Below the pieces are notes generated by a model, which was not told where the DNA came from, searched no databases, and worked only from the letters and a program-made list of their open reading frames with translations. A stretch of DNA of 10,999 nt from Dehalococcoidia bacterium UBA2777 (GTDB lineage: Bacteria > Chloroflexota > Dehalococcoidia > UBA2247 > UBA2777): positions 33,817-44,815 of the forward strand of contig DEIJ01000120.1 of assembly GCA_002352365.1 (NCBI GenBank). The letters run 5' to 3'. The first letter of the stretch is position 1. Every line of letters begins with the position of its first letter. Positions 1-6,683 of the stretch are shown here, piece after piece. The translations under genes were made by a program, and so were the position numbers.

Positions 1-725
1 CCCAGCTTTTCATCGGTGGCCACAAGTTCCTGGCCCTGCCTCACCAATTCGATATCCTCAAGAGTTAACTTTACCTCCTCCAGTAGTTCCTCCAACACCT
101 GATCAAAGGGAGTATTCCCTTCTTCTATATATCCGCTTACTCCTGCCCATTTGCCCTTATAGGTACCCACCTTCTCACTCCTTCTTAGCAAACAGATTTT
201 CCCTTTATGCTCCAGGAAACAGGTAACTACATGCTTTTGCTCCATATCTATTACCTCAGCTTGCAGATGATTCTTCAGCATATTCAAGGCAGCTTCGGCA
301 GCATCTCGTTTATTTTCCAGTCTGCCTCCAGGAAAAATATACCGCCCAACCCAGGTTCCTTTTGGTGAGGCCAAGCCAATATAAAATAGCCCTAGCGGTT
401 TTTCCGCTGTGGCTCCGGTGGGCCCAGCAATACCCGTATCTGACAGACCTATGTCTGTATTCATCAGTTTCCTTATCCCCTCGGCCATTTCCTTTCCAGT
501 CTCTTGGCTCACTGCACCATATTGCTCAATAGTCCCACGCTGAACGCCCAAAACTTTTGTTTTTATCTCATTATCATAAGCGACCACAGAGCCTTTGAAG
601 TAGTCGGAACTACCAGGAATGTCGGTTATCAAATTGGCTATCAGCCCTCCGGTAGCCGATTCAGCAACAGCTAGAGTCAACTTGTGTTTATGTAGTAACT
701 TGCCAATTTCCACAGCTAACTCCAT
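1..725 (-). CDS. CinA C-terminal (NMN amidase-like) domain fused to a NUDIX hydrolase domain, 3' end cut by window edge
   Basis: The visible 241 codons hold two domains. Residues 1-155 match the CinA C-terminal/PncC family, which deamidates nicotinamide mononucleotide to nicotinate mononucleotide in pyridine nucleotide salvage. The signature AESATGG lies at 21-27 with the expected catalytic Ser23, Tyr50 and Lys55 sit in the conserved YxNxxK spacing, and TGIAGP is at 97-102. From about 163 a NUDIX fold begins: RRSEKVGTYKGKWAGVSGY (181-199) leads into a NUDIX box at about 198-220. The metal-binding core survives as EELLEE (212-217), but the box is degenerate: Asn204 replaces the first Glu, Glu212 the usual Arg, and Lys219 the usual Gly. 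The COG1058 N-terminal domain of full-length CinA is absent. The start is fixed by a strong AGGAGG 5 nt upstream, although this makes the gene overlap the end of hslV by 38 nt. The C-terminus lies beyond base 1. Confidence 0.88.
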   Translation of the reverse strand, partial: MELAVEIGKLLHKHKLTLAVAESATGGLIANLITDIPGSSDYFKGSVVAYDNEIKTKVLGVQRGTIEQYGAVSQETGKEMAEGIRKLMNTDIGLSDTGIAGPTGATAEKPLGLFYIGLASPKGTWVGRYIFPGGRLENKRDAAEAALNMLKNHLQAEVIDMEQKHVVTCFLEHKGKICLLRRSEKVGTYKGKWAGVSGYIEEGNTPFDQVLEELLEEVKLTLEDIELVRQGQELVATDEKL

Positions 726-1260
726 CTTCGCCTCCTAAGCTGAGCACTGAGATATTACGGTTGGTGTAGATGCACAAACTTGCAGCTATTTCCATGCTGA
801 CTCGAGCGATATCTGCTGCCGAGAGGGCAGAGTACTCGAGCAAAGCCTTGGCTGCTGCTTGGGCATAGCATCCCCCGGAACCAATGCCTACTATATCATC
901 ATCAGGCTCTATTACATCACCTTCGCCAGAGAGAACTAGCATATCTTGCCGGTCGGCAACAATAAGCCAAGCCTCCAAGCGGCGTAATACCCTATCGGTG
1001 CGCCATTCCTTAGCTAGTTCCACCGCTGCCCGCTTCAGTTGCCCACGATGCCTTTCCAATTGATTCTCAAATCTCTCAAATAGGGTGAGGGTATCAGCTA
1101 CTGAGCCGGCAAAGCCAGCAATCACCTGATCGTGATATAAAGTGCGCAACTTTTTGGCAGTGTGCTTTAGCACCACTTCTCCAATAGTGACTTGCCCATC
1201 ACCGGCTATAGCTACCTGGTCGCCACGCCTTACCGCCAGAATCGTTGTTCCGCTTGCCAT
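688..1260 (-). CDS. hslV: HslV (ClpQ) ATP-dependent protease proteolytic subunit
   Basis: This is the threonine peptidase (family T1) that forms a double hexamer capped by the HslU ATPase in the cytoplasm. The 190-residue protein begins MASGTTILAVRRG, so Thr5 becomes the nucleophile after removal of a four-residue propeptide. Asp21 (AGDGQ) and Lys37 match E. coli Asp17 and Lys33 at an exact offset of four. VIAGFAGSVADTLTLFERFE, ELAKEWRTDR, GIGSGG and the sodium-site stretch LCIYTN are all recognisable. The tail after ISVLSL is about a dozen residues longer than I would expect and overlaps the next gene. An AGGGGAG ribosome site precedes the ATG. The gene begins 9 nt after the UbiA-family gene. 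The partner hslU is normally next to hslV but is neither upstream nor immediately downstream here. Confidence 0.95.
   Translation of the reverse strand: MASGTTILAVRRGDQVAIAGDGQVTIGEVVLKHTAKKLRTLYHDQVIAGFAGSVADTLTLFERFENQLERHRGQLKRAAVELAKEWRTDRVLRRLEAWLIVADRQDMLVLSGEGDVIEPDDDIVGIGSGGCYAQAAAKALLEYSALSAADIARVSMEIAASLCIYTNRNISVLSLGGEDGVSCGNWQVTT
731..736 (-). promoter_or_regulatory. Strong Shine-Dalgarno of the CinA-NUDIX gene
   Basis: AGGAGG reads leftward here, 5 nt before the ATG at 725-723. It sits inside the last codons of hslV, so the downstream gene is likely translated by coupling or reinitiation. It decides the start and confirms that the 38-nt overlap with hslV is real. Confidence 0.75.
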
Positions 1261-1269
1261 CTTCTCCCC

Positions 1270-2160
1270 TTACAATAGCCAAAGGTCTAAGCACATGGCC
1301 AAGAATATTACCCCCAAGTAGGGGAAGGCAGAGAGCTTGTACATTCTCCAGGCATCCTGAGAGACTTTGGAAGCTAGCAGACGCCAGCCAGAATAAACCA
1401 TCAATATACCCGAAAGATTCGCTGCCACTAAGTAGAGCAAGCCAAAGTCAGCCGCAAAGTAAAGACCTAAAGAGGCAGCAAAGAGAAGGAGGGATAAAAC
1501 AAGGAGCACCTTTACTGCATCCTCGACCTTCCAGTTTAAGGGGAAATAGCTTATCCCAGCACTGAGATAGTCATCTCGGTTGGCAATCATTACACTCCAA
1601 ACATGGAGCGGTATCCACACCCCGATAAGAATACAAAGGAAAAGCACTTTGGGGCTAAAACTGGGCTGGATGGCAAACCAGCCAATAAGTACCGGCGCGC
1701 AGCCAGCTATCGTCCCTTGAGGGAAGACGCAACTTACCCTTTTTCGCCCCACCACTGCTGCTAAGGTACCCGCCAGGCCGGAGAAAAAGCACCAAGGATG
1801 TAACCACCAGGCCAACCCTAGAGCGATCACAGTTAAGCCCAAAGTTGGGGGCAGAACCTTTTCCGGGGGGTCGATACGCTTTGAGGGGAGAGGGCGGTGA
1901 TTTGTTCTTTGCATTTTGGCATCGACCTCTCGGTCAAGGTAGTTGGTTAAGCCATTGACCCCGCCGCTACCTAAGGCAATTGCTACCACAGTGAGAAGGA
2001 GGCGGGTATGTGAAGGGTATCCAGCAGCGGCAACAATGGCGGCGCAAATACCAATGAAGGTGAGCAGGATGGTTTCACGAGGCTTCAATATCTCGATATA
2101 GTTGGCCATCGAGCGGTAAAAATTCGGGGCTAAATCTAATTCCTTAGCTTGTTTTACCAT
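1270..2160 (-). CDS. ctaB: Protoheme IX farnesyltransferase-like UbiA prenyltransferase (haem O synthase)
   Basis: This 296-residue polytopic membrane protein has the hallmarks of the CtaB/CyoE branch of the UbiA superfamily, which adds a farnesyl group to haem B to make haem O. The first Asp-rich motif is NYLDREVDAKMQRTNHRPLP at about 72-91, matching the CyoE consensus NxxxDxxxDxxMxRTxxRPL. The second, NRDDYLSAGI near 195-204, corresponds to the CyoE (Y/R)KDDYxxAGI loop. APVLIGW in the middle is also typical. Several hydrophobic stretches suggest about nine transmembrane helices. The start overlaps the end of the ClC gene by 7 nt, with GAGGAT just upstream. No cytochrome oxidase, haem A synthase or other respiratory gene is in the window, so its metabolic partner is not visible. 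A different prenyl acceptor cannot be excluded, but the motif match favours haem. Confidence 0.85.
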   Translation of the reverse strand: MVKQAKELDLAPNFYRSMANYIEILKPRETILLTFIGICAAIVAAAGYPSHTRLLLTVVAIALGSGGVNGLTNYLDREVDAKMQRTNHRPLPSKRIDPPEKVLPPTLGLTVIALGLAWWLHPWCFFSGLAGTLAAVVGRKRVSCVFPQGTIAGCAPVLIGWFAIQPSFSPKVLFLCILIGVWIPLHVWSVMIANRDDYLSAGISYFPLNWKVEDAVKVLLVLSLLLFAASLGLYFAADFGLLYLVAANLSGILMVYSGWRLLASKVSQDAWRMYKLSAFPYLGVIFLAMCLDLWLL

Positions 2161-3956
2161 GGATCATCCTCATTTGTTCTACGGGGCTCGCTTCCTGTTG
2201 CCTTAACATAGACTCTAATTATATCATGTCGGCGTAATACTCCCAATAACTTCTTGGGATCATCTCTGGAAACCACTGGGATACGACCCACATCCCCCCC
2301 TCCGAATTGGGATAGTGCCTCCTGAATAGACTGATCAGGGTAGGCCACGATAGGGGATTTGGTGGCAATGTCATTGACTACGAGGCTAGGGTTCTTCTTA
2401 CTCATGGCAGCCTCAACATCCTCTAAGGTAACACAACCGCAAAGATGGCCATTCTCATCAACAACAGGGAAACCGTGATGCCCTGTGCGGTGGATTTCAT
2501 CTATCAATTGAGCAACAGGTGTCGTTGGTGAAACAGCAGGAAAATTACGGCTCATTGCCTCTCCCACCGTGATACTACTCAATACATCAGCTTGCTCTCG
2601 GCGATGAATATCTATGCCTCGCCGCACCAAACGCAGAGTATAAATAGACTCCCGGCTGAAGCTCCGGGCAACAAGGGTGCTAATAACCACCGCACTCATT
2701 AGGGGGAGGATTAAGGTATAGTCCCGAGTCATTTCAAAAAGCAGGAGTATGGCAGTGATGGGCCCCCGTACTGCTGCGGCAAAGAATGCTCCCATGCCCA
2801 CTAGAGCATAGGCTCCAGAGGGAGCAATAATCGCTGGGAATAACTCATGAGCTATCATGCCAAAGGCACCACCCAACATCGAGCCGATAAAGAGCGAAGG
2901 GGCAAAGATCCCTCCACTGCCGCCACTACCCAGAGTGAATGAGGTGGCAATCATCTTCAAAAAAGCCAATATGAGGAGCATACCTAGCCCTATCTCGCCA
3001 GCCAGTGCCTTATCAACACCCCCTTTCTCGACCAACACTCCGCCTACTCCATAGCCACCTCCATAGCCGACCCCGAAGATGTCAAAAAAGTATAGACCAA
3101 TGAGCCCGACGATGAGTCCGCCGAAGACTGGTTTGAGATATTCCGGAATTTTCCACGCATCAAACATATCTTCACACTTATAGAATAGGCGAATAAAGCC
3201 CACCGCAGCAAGGGCGCAAATAATGCCGAGAAAGATGTAAGGTAATATCTCCCAGTAGCTCACCATAGCATATTCAGGCACGATAAATGATGGCTGCTCC
3301 CCCAAAAATATGTGGGCGATGAAGCCGGCAGTAACTGAACTAATAACTACAAAGCCTAATCCTCGGATCATGACCCTGCCGAGGATTACCTCCAAGGCAA
3401 AGAAAATGCCCCCAATGGGGGCGTTGAAGGTGGCTGAGATGGCACCCGCTGCTCCACAGGCTACTAGAGTCTTTACCCAATCCTCAGGGAGCCTGAGCCA
3501 TTGCCCAATAGTTGAACCAAAGGAGGAACCGATCTGGACAATCGGCCCTTCACGACCAACTGAGCCGCCGCTGCCAATGCATATCGAAGAGGCTAGTGCT
3601 TTTATCGCTGCCACCCGGGGCCGAATGCGCCCTCCCCTGATAGCCACGGCCTCCATCACCTCCGGAGGTCCTTCTCCTCTTGCCTCACGAGCCAAAAAAT
3701 AGATCAGAAGGCCAAAAAGGAGGCCACCCAATGCCGGTAGGAGAACGAGGTAATAATCGCCTAAGAAGCTGAATATTGTGGCACATTTTGCGAAGAAAAG
3801 CCACTGGAACCCCTTTATCATCCATCTGAAGGCCACTGCCCCCAGTCCGGCAATAAGCCCTACCACTACTGATAGGGCTAGCCCGGTGGCCATCTCTGAG
3901 GAGCGAAATAAAGGCAAAAGTGACCCAAGGGGCGATATTAACCTTCGGGTATTCAT
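2154..3956 (-). CDS. ClC-family chloride channel/transporter with C-terminal CBS domain pair
   Basis: This is a 600-residue inner-membrane protein. Residues 22-440 form the ClC core. GREGPIVQIG (134-143) carries the gating glutamate Glu136, and GSGGSGGIFAP (343-353) gives the GxFxP anion-site loop. At the first selectivity loop the usual GSGIP is replaced by GEGPPEV (94-100). In FNAPIGGIFFALEV (177-190) Glu189-Val190 aligns with Glu202-Glu203 of E. coli ClC, so the internal proton glutamate is a Val, as in ClC channels. Two CBS domains follow at about 460-520 and 525-588, a regulatory pair that often binds adenine nucleotides. The ATG at 3956 lacks a clear ribosome site and may be coupled to a small upstream frame. 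Met22 is an alternative start. The gene overlaps the UbiA gene by 7 nt and follows aroKB by 43 nt. Confidence 0.93.
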   Translation of the reverse strand: MNTRRLISPLGSLLPLFRSSEMATGLALSVVVGLIAGLGAVAFRWMIKGFQWLFFAKCATIFSFLGDYYLVLLPALGGLLFGLLIYFLAREARGEGPPEVMEAVAIRGGRIRPRVAAIKALASSICIGSGGSVGREGPIVQIGSSFGSTIGQWLRLPEDWVKTLVACGAAGAISATFNAPIGGIFFALEVILGRVMIRGLGFVVISSVTAGFIAHIFLGEQPSFIVPEYAMVSYWEILPYIFLGIICALAAVGFIRLFYKCEDMFDAWKIPEYLKPVFGGLIVGLIGLYFFDIFGVGYGGGYGVGGVLVEKGGVDKALAGEIGLGMLLILAFLKMIATSFTLGSGGSGGIFAPSLFIGSMLGGAFGMIAHELFPAIIAPSGAYALVGMGAFFAAAVRGPITAILLLFEMTRDYTLILPLMSAVVISTLVARSFSRESIYTLRLVRRGIDIHRREQADVLSSITVGEAMSRNFPAVSPTTPVAQLIDEIHRTGHHGFPVVDENGHLCGCVTLEDVEAAMSKKNPSLVVNDIATKSPIVAYPDQSIQEALSQFGGGDVGRIPVVSRDDPKKLLGVLRRHDIIRVYVKATGSEPRRTNEDDPW

Positions 3957-3988
3957 ATACTGGCCAAATACTCTGATACTTTAGGCAT
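3953..3988 (-). CDS. Possible 11-codon leader peptide coupled to the ClC gene
   Basis: In the 43-nt gap between aroKB and the ClC gene, an ATG at 3988 opens a frame reading MPKVSEYLASI. It ends in a TGA that overlaps the ClC start codon as ATGA (3956-3953). GAGGATAAG lies just before its ATG, overlapping the aroKB stop codon, whereas the ClC ATG itself has no good ribosome site. The arrangement suggests translational coupling. The peptide is too short to support by sequence alone and could be chance. Confidence 0.25.
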   Translation of the reverse strand: MPKVSEYLASI

Positions 3989-3999
3989 TTCACTTATCC

Positions 4000-5640
4000 T
4001 CAAACTATTAGACACTTTAGCATATCGATTACCTGCTCTGCCGGGACGTCATTCCTGATTACTGGTTGGCCAATATCCTGAAGTAATACCCACCTTATTT
4101 TGCCTCCCTGCATCTTCTTGTCCAATCCCATTGCCTCAAGCAGGCGAGCCAGCTCTATGCCCGAGGATGAGGAGGGCAAGCCGAAACGGGAAAGCAAAAC
4201 TTTCTGTCTTTCCACAACACTAGGCTCCAGAATACCCATCCGTTCACTGAGCATAGCTGCTCCCATCATACCAATAGCCACCGCCTCACCATGAAGGAAG
4301 CGTTCATAATTTGTGGCTGCCTCCAGCCCATGAGCAATAGTGTGTCCATAATTCAGCAGGGTGCGCTTTCCCGTTTCCTTCTCATCCTCACTGACCACCT
4401 TGGCTTTAATAGCGGCACTTCGTTTTATTGCCTCAAGTAACAGCTCGGGGTCTAGCTTGGTAAGCCTGTCGACATTATCCTCCAAGAACTGGAAAAATCC
4501 GGCATCGAGGATCAAGCTGTGTTTTGCTACCTCTGCCCATCCTGATACGAGCTCACGGTGAGGCAAGGTAGCTAGTGTTTGGACATCAGCCAGCACGAGG
4601 CGGGGTTGATAAAAAGTGCCAATGATGTTCTTGGCTTGAGGATGGTTTACTGCCGTCTTCCCACCAATAGCAGCATCCACCATAGCGACTAGACTTGTAG
4701 GCAACTGAACCAGGGGCAAACCGCGAAGGAAAGTCGCTGCCACAAACCCAGCTAAATCCCCTACCCCCCCCCCCCCCAGGGCAACAATAACATCCTTCCT
4801 CTCTGCTCTGCCCTCCACCAGACGGTGGTAAATCTTTGCTGCGCTGTCGAGGCTTTTGGTTGCCTCCCCTGGGGGGACTACAATAGAACTGGTGGTAAAG
4901 CCAGCATCTCGCAGACAGTCTTTTAGTTGAGTCCCATAAAGAGAGAATACCGTTTCATCGCTGATAATGAAGGCTTTACCCGATAAATCCGCCTGGTGCA
5001 TCCGCTTGCCTAAATCCCTAAGCGAGCCCCAACCAACAAAGATAGGATAGCACGAAGTTTGGGCAATCACCATACAGACGTCATCCTCTTGCCGATAGGC
5101 CCGACTCCAATATTGCCAGCCTCGTAATACCTCCTGAGCTACCTCATCAAGGCTCAGATTATCGGTGTGGACCGTCCAGTCGGCGATATCATAGTAGGGT
5201 TGGCGAAATTCCTTGAGGTAGTTGATATGCTGAAGTGGATCATCGGCCACAAGCAAAGGACGAAGAGGTCCTGAGGTAGCTGTGTCATCAAGCAGGCGAC
5301 GGTAGATAGTCTCCGCTTGGGCTTCAAGGCAGGTTATCATCCCGCTCGAGAACATTAGCTCCCGATTTTGAGGATCAAGAATTGCCCCGCCACCGGTGGC
5401 AATCACCCTTCGCCCGCCGCTACATGCTTTCTTGAGTACTTCACGCTCCAAATCTCGAAAGTACTGCTCACCATGCTGAGCAAAGATTTCGGGGATGGTC
5501 TTTGCTGAGATCTTTTCTATCTCACTATCGGTATCCACAAAACCCCAGCTAAGGCACTCAGCTACCTTCTTGCCCACTTTCGACTTACCGGTGGTGGAGA
5601 AGCCGATTAAAATAATGTTGCTGCCAGCTCTTTTACCCAT
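4000..5640 (-). CDS. aroKB: Bifunctional shikimate kinase / 3-dehydroquinate synthase (AroK-AroB fusion)
   Basis: The 546-residue cytoplasmic protein joins two steps of the shikimate pathway. Residues 1-175 are shikimate kinase: Walker A GFSTTGKS (13-20), DTD (36-38), FRDLE (61-65) for shikimate binding, TGGGA (82-86), the lid Arg in LRPLL (126-130) and RQPYY near 146-150. Residues 195-546 are 3-dehydroquinate synthase: PPGEATKS (256-263), the NAD-binding GGGGVGDLAGF (289-299), GGKTAVNHPQAKNIIG (326-341), and zinc ligands Glu370, His433 and His450, with the same spacing as in the B. subtilis enzyme. Both halves look intact, so both activities are expected. The order kinase then synthase is non-consecutive in the pathway (steps 5 and 2), but similar fusions are known, for example in Thermotoga. 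The ATG follows GGGGTGAG and overlaps the upstream isomerase-like gene by 34 nt. A 14-G run encodes Gly289-292. Confidence 0.95.
   Translation of the reverse strand: MGKRAGSNIILIGFSTTGKSKVGKKVAECLSWGFVDTDSEIEKISAKTIPEIFAQHGEQYFRDLEREVLKKACSGGRRVIATGGGAILDPQNRELMFSSGMITCLEAQAETIYRRLLDDTATSGPLRPLLVADDPLQHINYLKEFRQPYYDIADWTVHTDNLSLDEVAQEVLRGWQYWSRAYRQEDDVCMVIAQTSCYPIFVGWGSLRDLGKRMHQADLSGKAFIISDETVFSLYGTQLKDCLRDAGFTTSSIVVPPGEATKSLDSAAKIYHRLVEGRAERKDVIVALGGGGVGDLAGFVAATFLRGLPLVQLPTSLVAMVDAAIGGKTAVNHPQAKNIIGTFYQPRLVLADVQTLATLPHRELVSGWAEVAKHSLILDAGFFQFLEDNVDRLTKLDPELLLEAIKRSAAIKAKVVSEDEKETGKRTLLNYGHTIAHGLEAATNYERFLHGEAVAIGMMGAAMLSERMGILEPSVVERQKVLLSRFGLPSSSSGIELARLLEAMGLDKKMQGGKIRWVLLQDIGQPVIRNDVPAEQVIDMLKCLIV
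4764..4777 (-). repeat. 14-nt homopolymer (G on coding strand) inside aroB
   Basis: An uninterrupted run of 14 C on the plus strand reads as 14 G in the gene: the last base of Leu288, four GGG codons (289-292), and the first base of Val293. It lies in the glycine-rich NAD-binding loop. The frame is intact at 14 and the motif length matches the family, where the fourth Gly is usually Val or Ile. A slip of one base would truncate the synthase half while leaving the kinase half translated. Confidence 0.95.
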
Positions 5641-6461
5641 CTCACCCCGTCTCGAAAGTCATAATTCCCCAACGGTTGAGGATAACGAACTCCGCTTTCA
5701 AAGATGATCGGACAGGAGGGACCACCTGGTATCAGCAACCGCAAGATTCGAGCGATATCTACCCAACCCTCCTCAGGTCTCTGGCTGGGGTGAACCGGAA
5801 TATGGCCGAAATTGTGGTAATCCTCAATGCTGCGATTATTCCACAGATGAATTGAACCAATATACGGAGCTAGAGCTTGAGCAAATTGGTACAAGTCGAA
5901 ACCATCTCGTAAAGCAGCAATATGCATATGGCCGGTGTCAAAGCAATAGCGCAGATCGGTAAAACAGCCAATAACCTCAGCCAGAAATTCCACGCTTAGG
6001 AGAGGGCTTGGCCCAAAGCCCTCCAGATGGATGGGTACACCGAATTTTTGGCTCAGTGTTGCTAAATGGGAGGCGCTTTGCCAGGCAATCTCTCGCAGTC
6101 TGCTAGGGCTTACTCCACCGACATCGGTTGAAGGTGGGGAGGGGAAATGAACCACCACATATTCAGTCCCCAGTTCTAAGGCTTGCTTGAGTGTCTCCTC
6201 GATCATTCTTAAGCTGAGTTCTCGCTTCTCCTCCTCGAGGTCACAAAGGAAAGACCAGGTTGGCGGGATGGGATACCAAGAGGGTCTAGTTAACGGGGCG
6301 TGAATACTCGCTGCCAAATTATAGTGCTTAATTTTCCTCACAAGCTCAGGCACTTCTTGGGGTGGGAAATTATAGAACTCTCCTCGTTTGAGCCCATTGG
6401 AGATTATCACTTCCTCGAAATGATCCACCCCATGACAATGAAAACCGAGATCATACATCAC
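5607..6461 (-). CDS. Sugar phosphate isomerase/epimerase-like TIM-barrel protein (xylose isomerase-like/AP endonuclease 2 family)
   Basis: The 284-residue protein looks like a metal-dependent TIM barrel of the xylose isomerase-like/endonuclease IV superfamily. Candidate metal and catalytic residues fall in the expected strand order: His54 (SIHAPL), His105 (VVVHFP), Glu147 (HLEGFG), Asp175 and His178 (FDTGHMH), His205 (IHLWNN), His224 (GHIPVHPSQ) and Glu255 (IIFESG). This family includes sugar and inosose epimerases, isomerases and DNA repair endonucleases, and the substrate cannot be read from the sequence. The match to sugar enzymes is better than to endonuclease IV because the cluster ends in a single Glu near the C-terminus. 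It is the first gene of the leftward operon and overlaps aroKB by 34 nt. The start is GTG at 6461 or ATG at 6458. Neither has a close ribosome site, and a promoter -10 box ends about 8 nt upstream, so the mRNA may be leaderless. Confidence 0.8.
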   Translation of the reverse strand: MMYDLGFHCHGVDHFEEVIISNGLKRGEFYNFPPQEVPELVRKIKHYNLAASIHAPLTRPSWYPIPPTWSFLCDLEEEKRELSLRMIEETLKQALELGTEYVVVHFPSPPSTDVGGVSPSRLREIAWQSASHLATLSQKFGVPIHLEGFGPSPLLSVEFLAEVIGCFTDLRYCFDTGHMHIAALRDGFDLYQFAQALAPYIGSIHLWNNRSIEDYHNFGHIPVHPSQRPEEGWVDIARILRLLIPGGPSCPIIFESGVRYPQPLGNYDFRDGVRWVKELAATLF

Positions 6462-6468
6462 CGAATCT

Positions 6469-6497
6469 ATTATACCTTGAGGGGGCTATTTTGGAAA
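6469..6497 (-). promoter_or_regulatory. Sigma70-type promoter of the leftward operon
   Basis: Reading leftward, TTTCCA (6497-6492, four of six matches to TTGACA) is followed after exactly 17 nt by a perfect TATAAT (6474-6469). Transcription would begin near 6463-6461, at or within a base or two of the GTG/ATG start of the isomerase-like gene. No other promoter is obvious further down this tightly packed operon. Confidence 0.6.
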
Positions 6498-6517
6498 ATT
6501 TGGCATGAGACTTGACC

Positions 6518-6545
6518 TTGACAATTTCTAAAAATCTGCTATCCT
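6518..6545 (+). promoter_or_regulatory. Sigma70-type promoter of the rightward operon
   Basis: A perfect TTGACA (6518-6523) is followed after 16 nt by TATCCT (6540-6545). The TG at 6537-6538, one base before it, gives an extended -10. The expected transcript start is near 6552. A second TTGAC lies at 6512-6516, making a direct repeat with 6-nt period that could be an operator or an alternative -35. The -35 boxes of the two divergent promoters are about 20 nt apart, so they probably share upstream DNA. Confidence 0.6.
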
Positions 6546-6551
6546 ACAATT

Positions 6552-6683
6552 ACTACCGATTGTAAGGTAGAGGGTTGAAGGGGTTAAGTCGCTTGGATCG
6601 ATAACGACCGAGACGGCTAGGAGATTAAGGTGTTTTCCTGCCTCCTCGGTTGTTGCCGAGGAGGCTTTTATTTTACCGAGGAA
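6552..6683 (+). promoter_or_regulatory. Structured 5' leader with attenuator-like architecture
   Basis: This stretch lies between the predicted transcript start and the conserved start of the P1-family hydrolase. It opens with a small hairpin, CTACC (6553-6557) pairing with GGTAG (6566-6570). A possible second hairpin pairs GTCG (6588-6591) with CGAC (6605-6608). A ribosome site AGGAGA (6619-6624) sits 6 nt before an in-frame GTG at 6630, and a strong terminator follows at 6640-6674. CCGA (6608-6611) and GGAG (6620-6623) could pair with the two halves of CTCCTCGG (6642-6649), the terminator's 5' arm, giving a competing fold that would also hide the ribosome site. I cannot match the leader to a riboswitch or T-box class I know. 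It could also be a separate small RNA of about 120 nt. Confidence 0.4.
6640..6674 (+). terminator. Intrinsic terminator in the leader of the rightward operon
   Basis: GCCTCCTCGG (6640-6649) and CCGAGGAGGC (6656-6665) form a perfect 10-bp stem with a 6-nt loop, followed by TTTTATTTT (6666-6674). The T-rich tail is on the plus strand only, so it acts on rightward transcripts. It lies upstream of the ATG at 6684 and has no other gene before it, so it must end either a short RNA from the promoter at 6518-6545 or a fraction of operon transcripts. Confidence 0.8.

Noticed and set aside
1245..1565. Plus-strand frame opposite the haem O synthase homologue and hslV start
   Set aside because: Low-complexity Ser/Pro/Arg product, antisense to conserved genes, no recognisable domain.
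3310..3702. Open frame on the plus strand opposite the ClC gene
   Set aside because: It is antisense to a well-conserved ClC core, has no ribosome site, and its Pro/Ala/Thr-rich product mirrors the codons of the real gene.
3685..3993. GTG-started leftward frame of 102 codons at the start of the ClC gene
   Set aside because: It overlaps the first 90 ClC residues in another frame, and the ClC frame carries the family sequence.
4764..4777. Frameshift or pseudogene call for aroKB
   Set aside because: The frame is continuous through the 14-G tract and the zinc ligands downstream keep the family spacing.
6552..6674. T-box, TPP, cobalamin, glycine or SAM riboswitch in the leader
   Set aside because: None of the core sequence motifs I know for these classes is present, so the leader is left unassigned.
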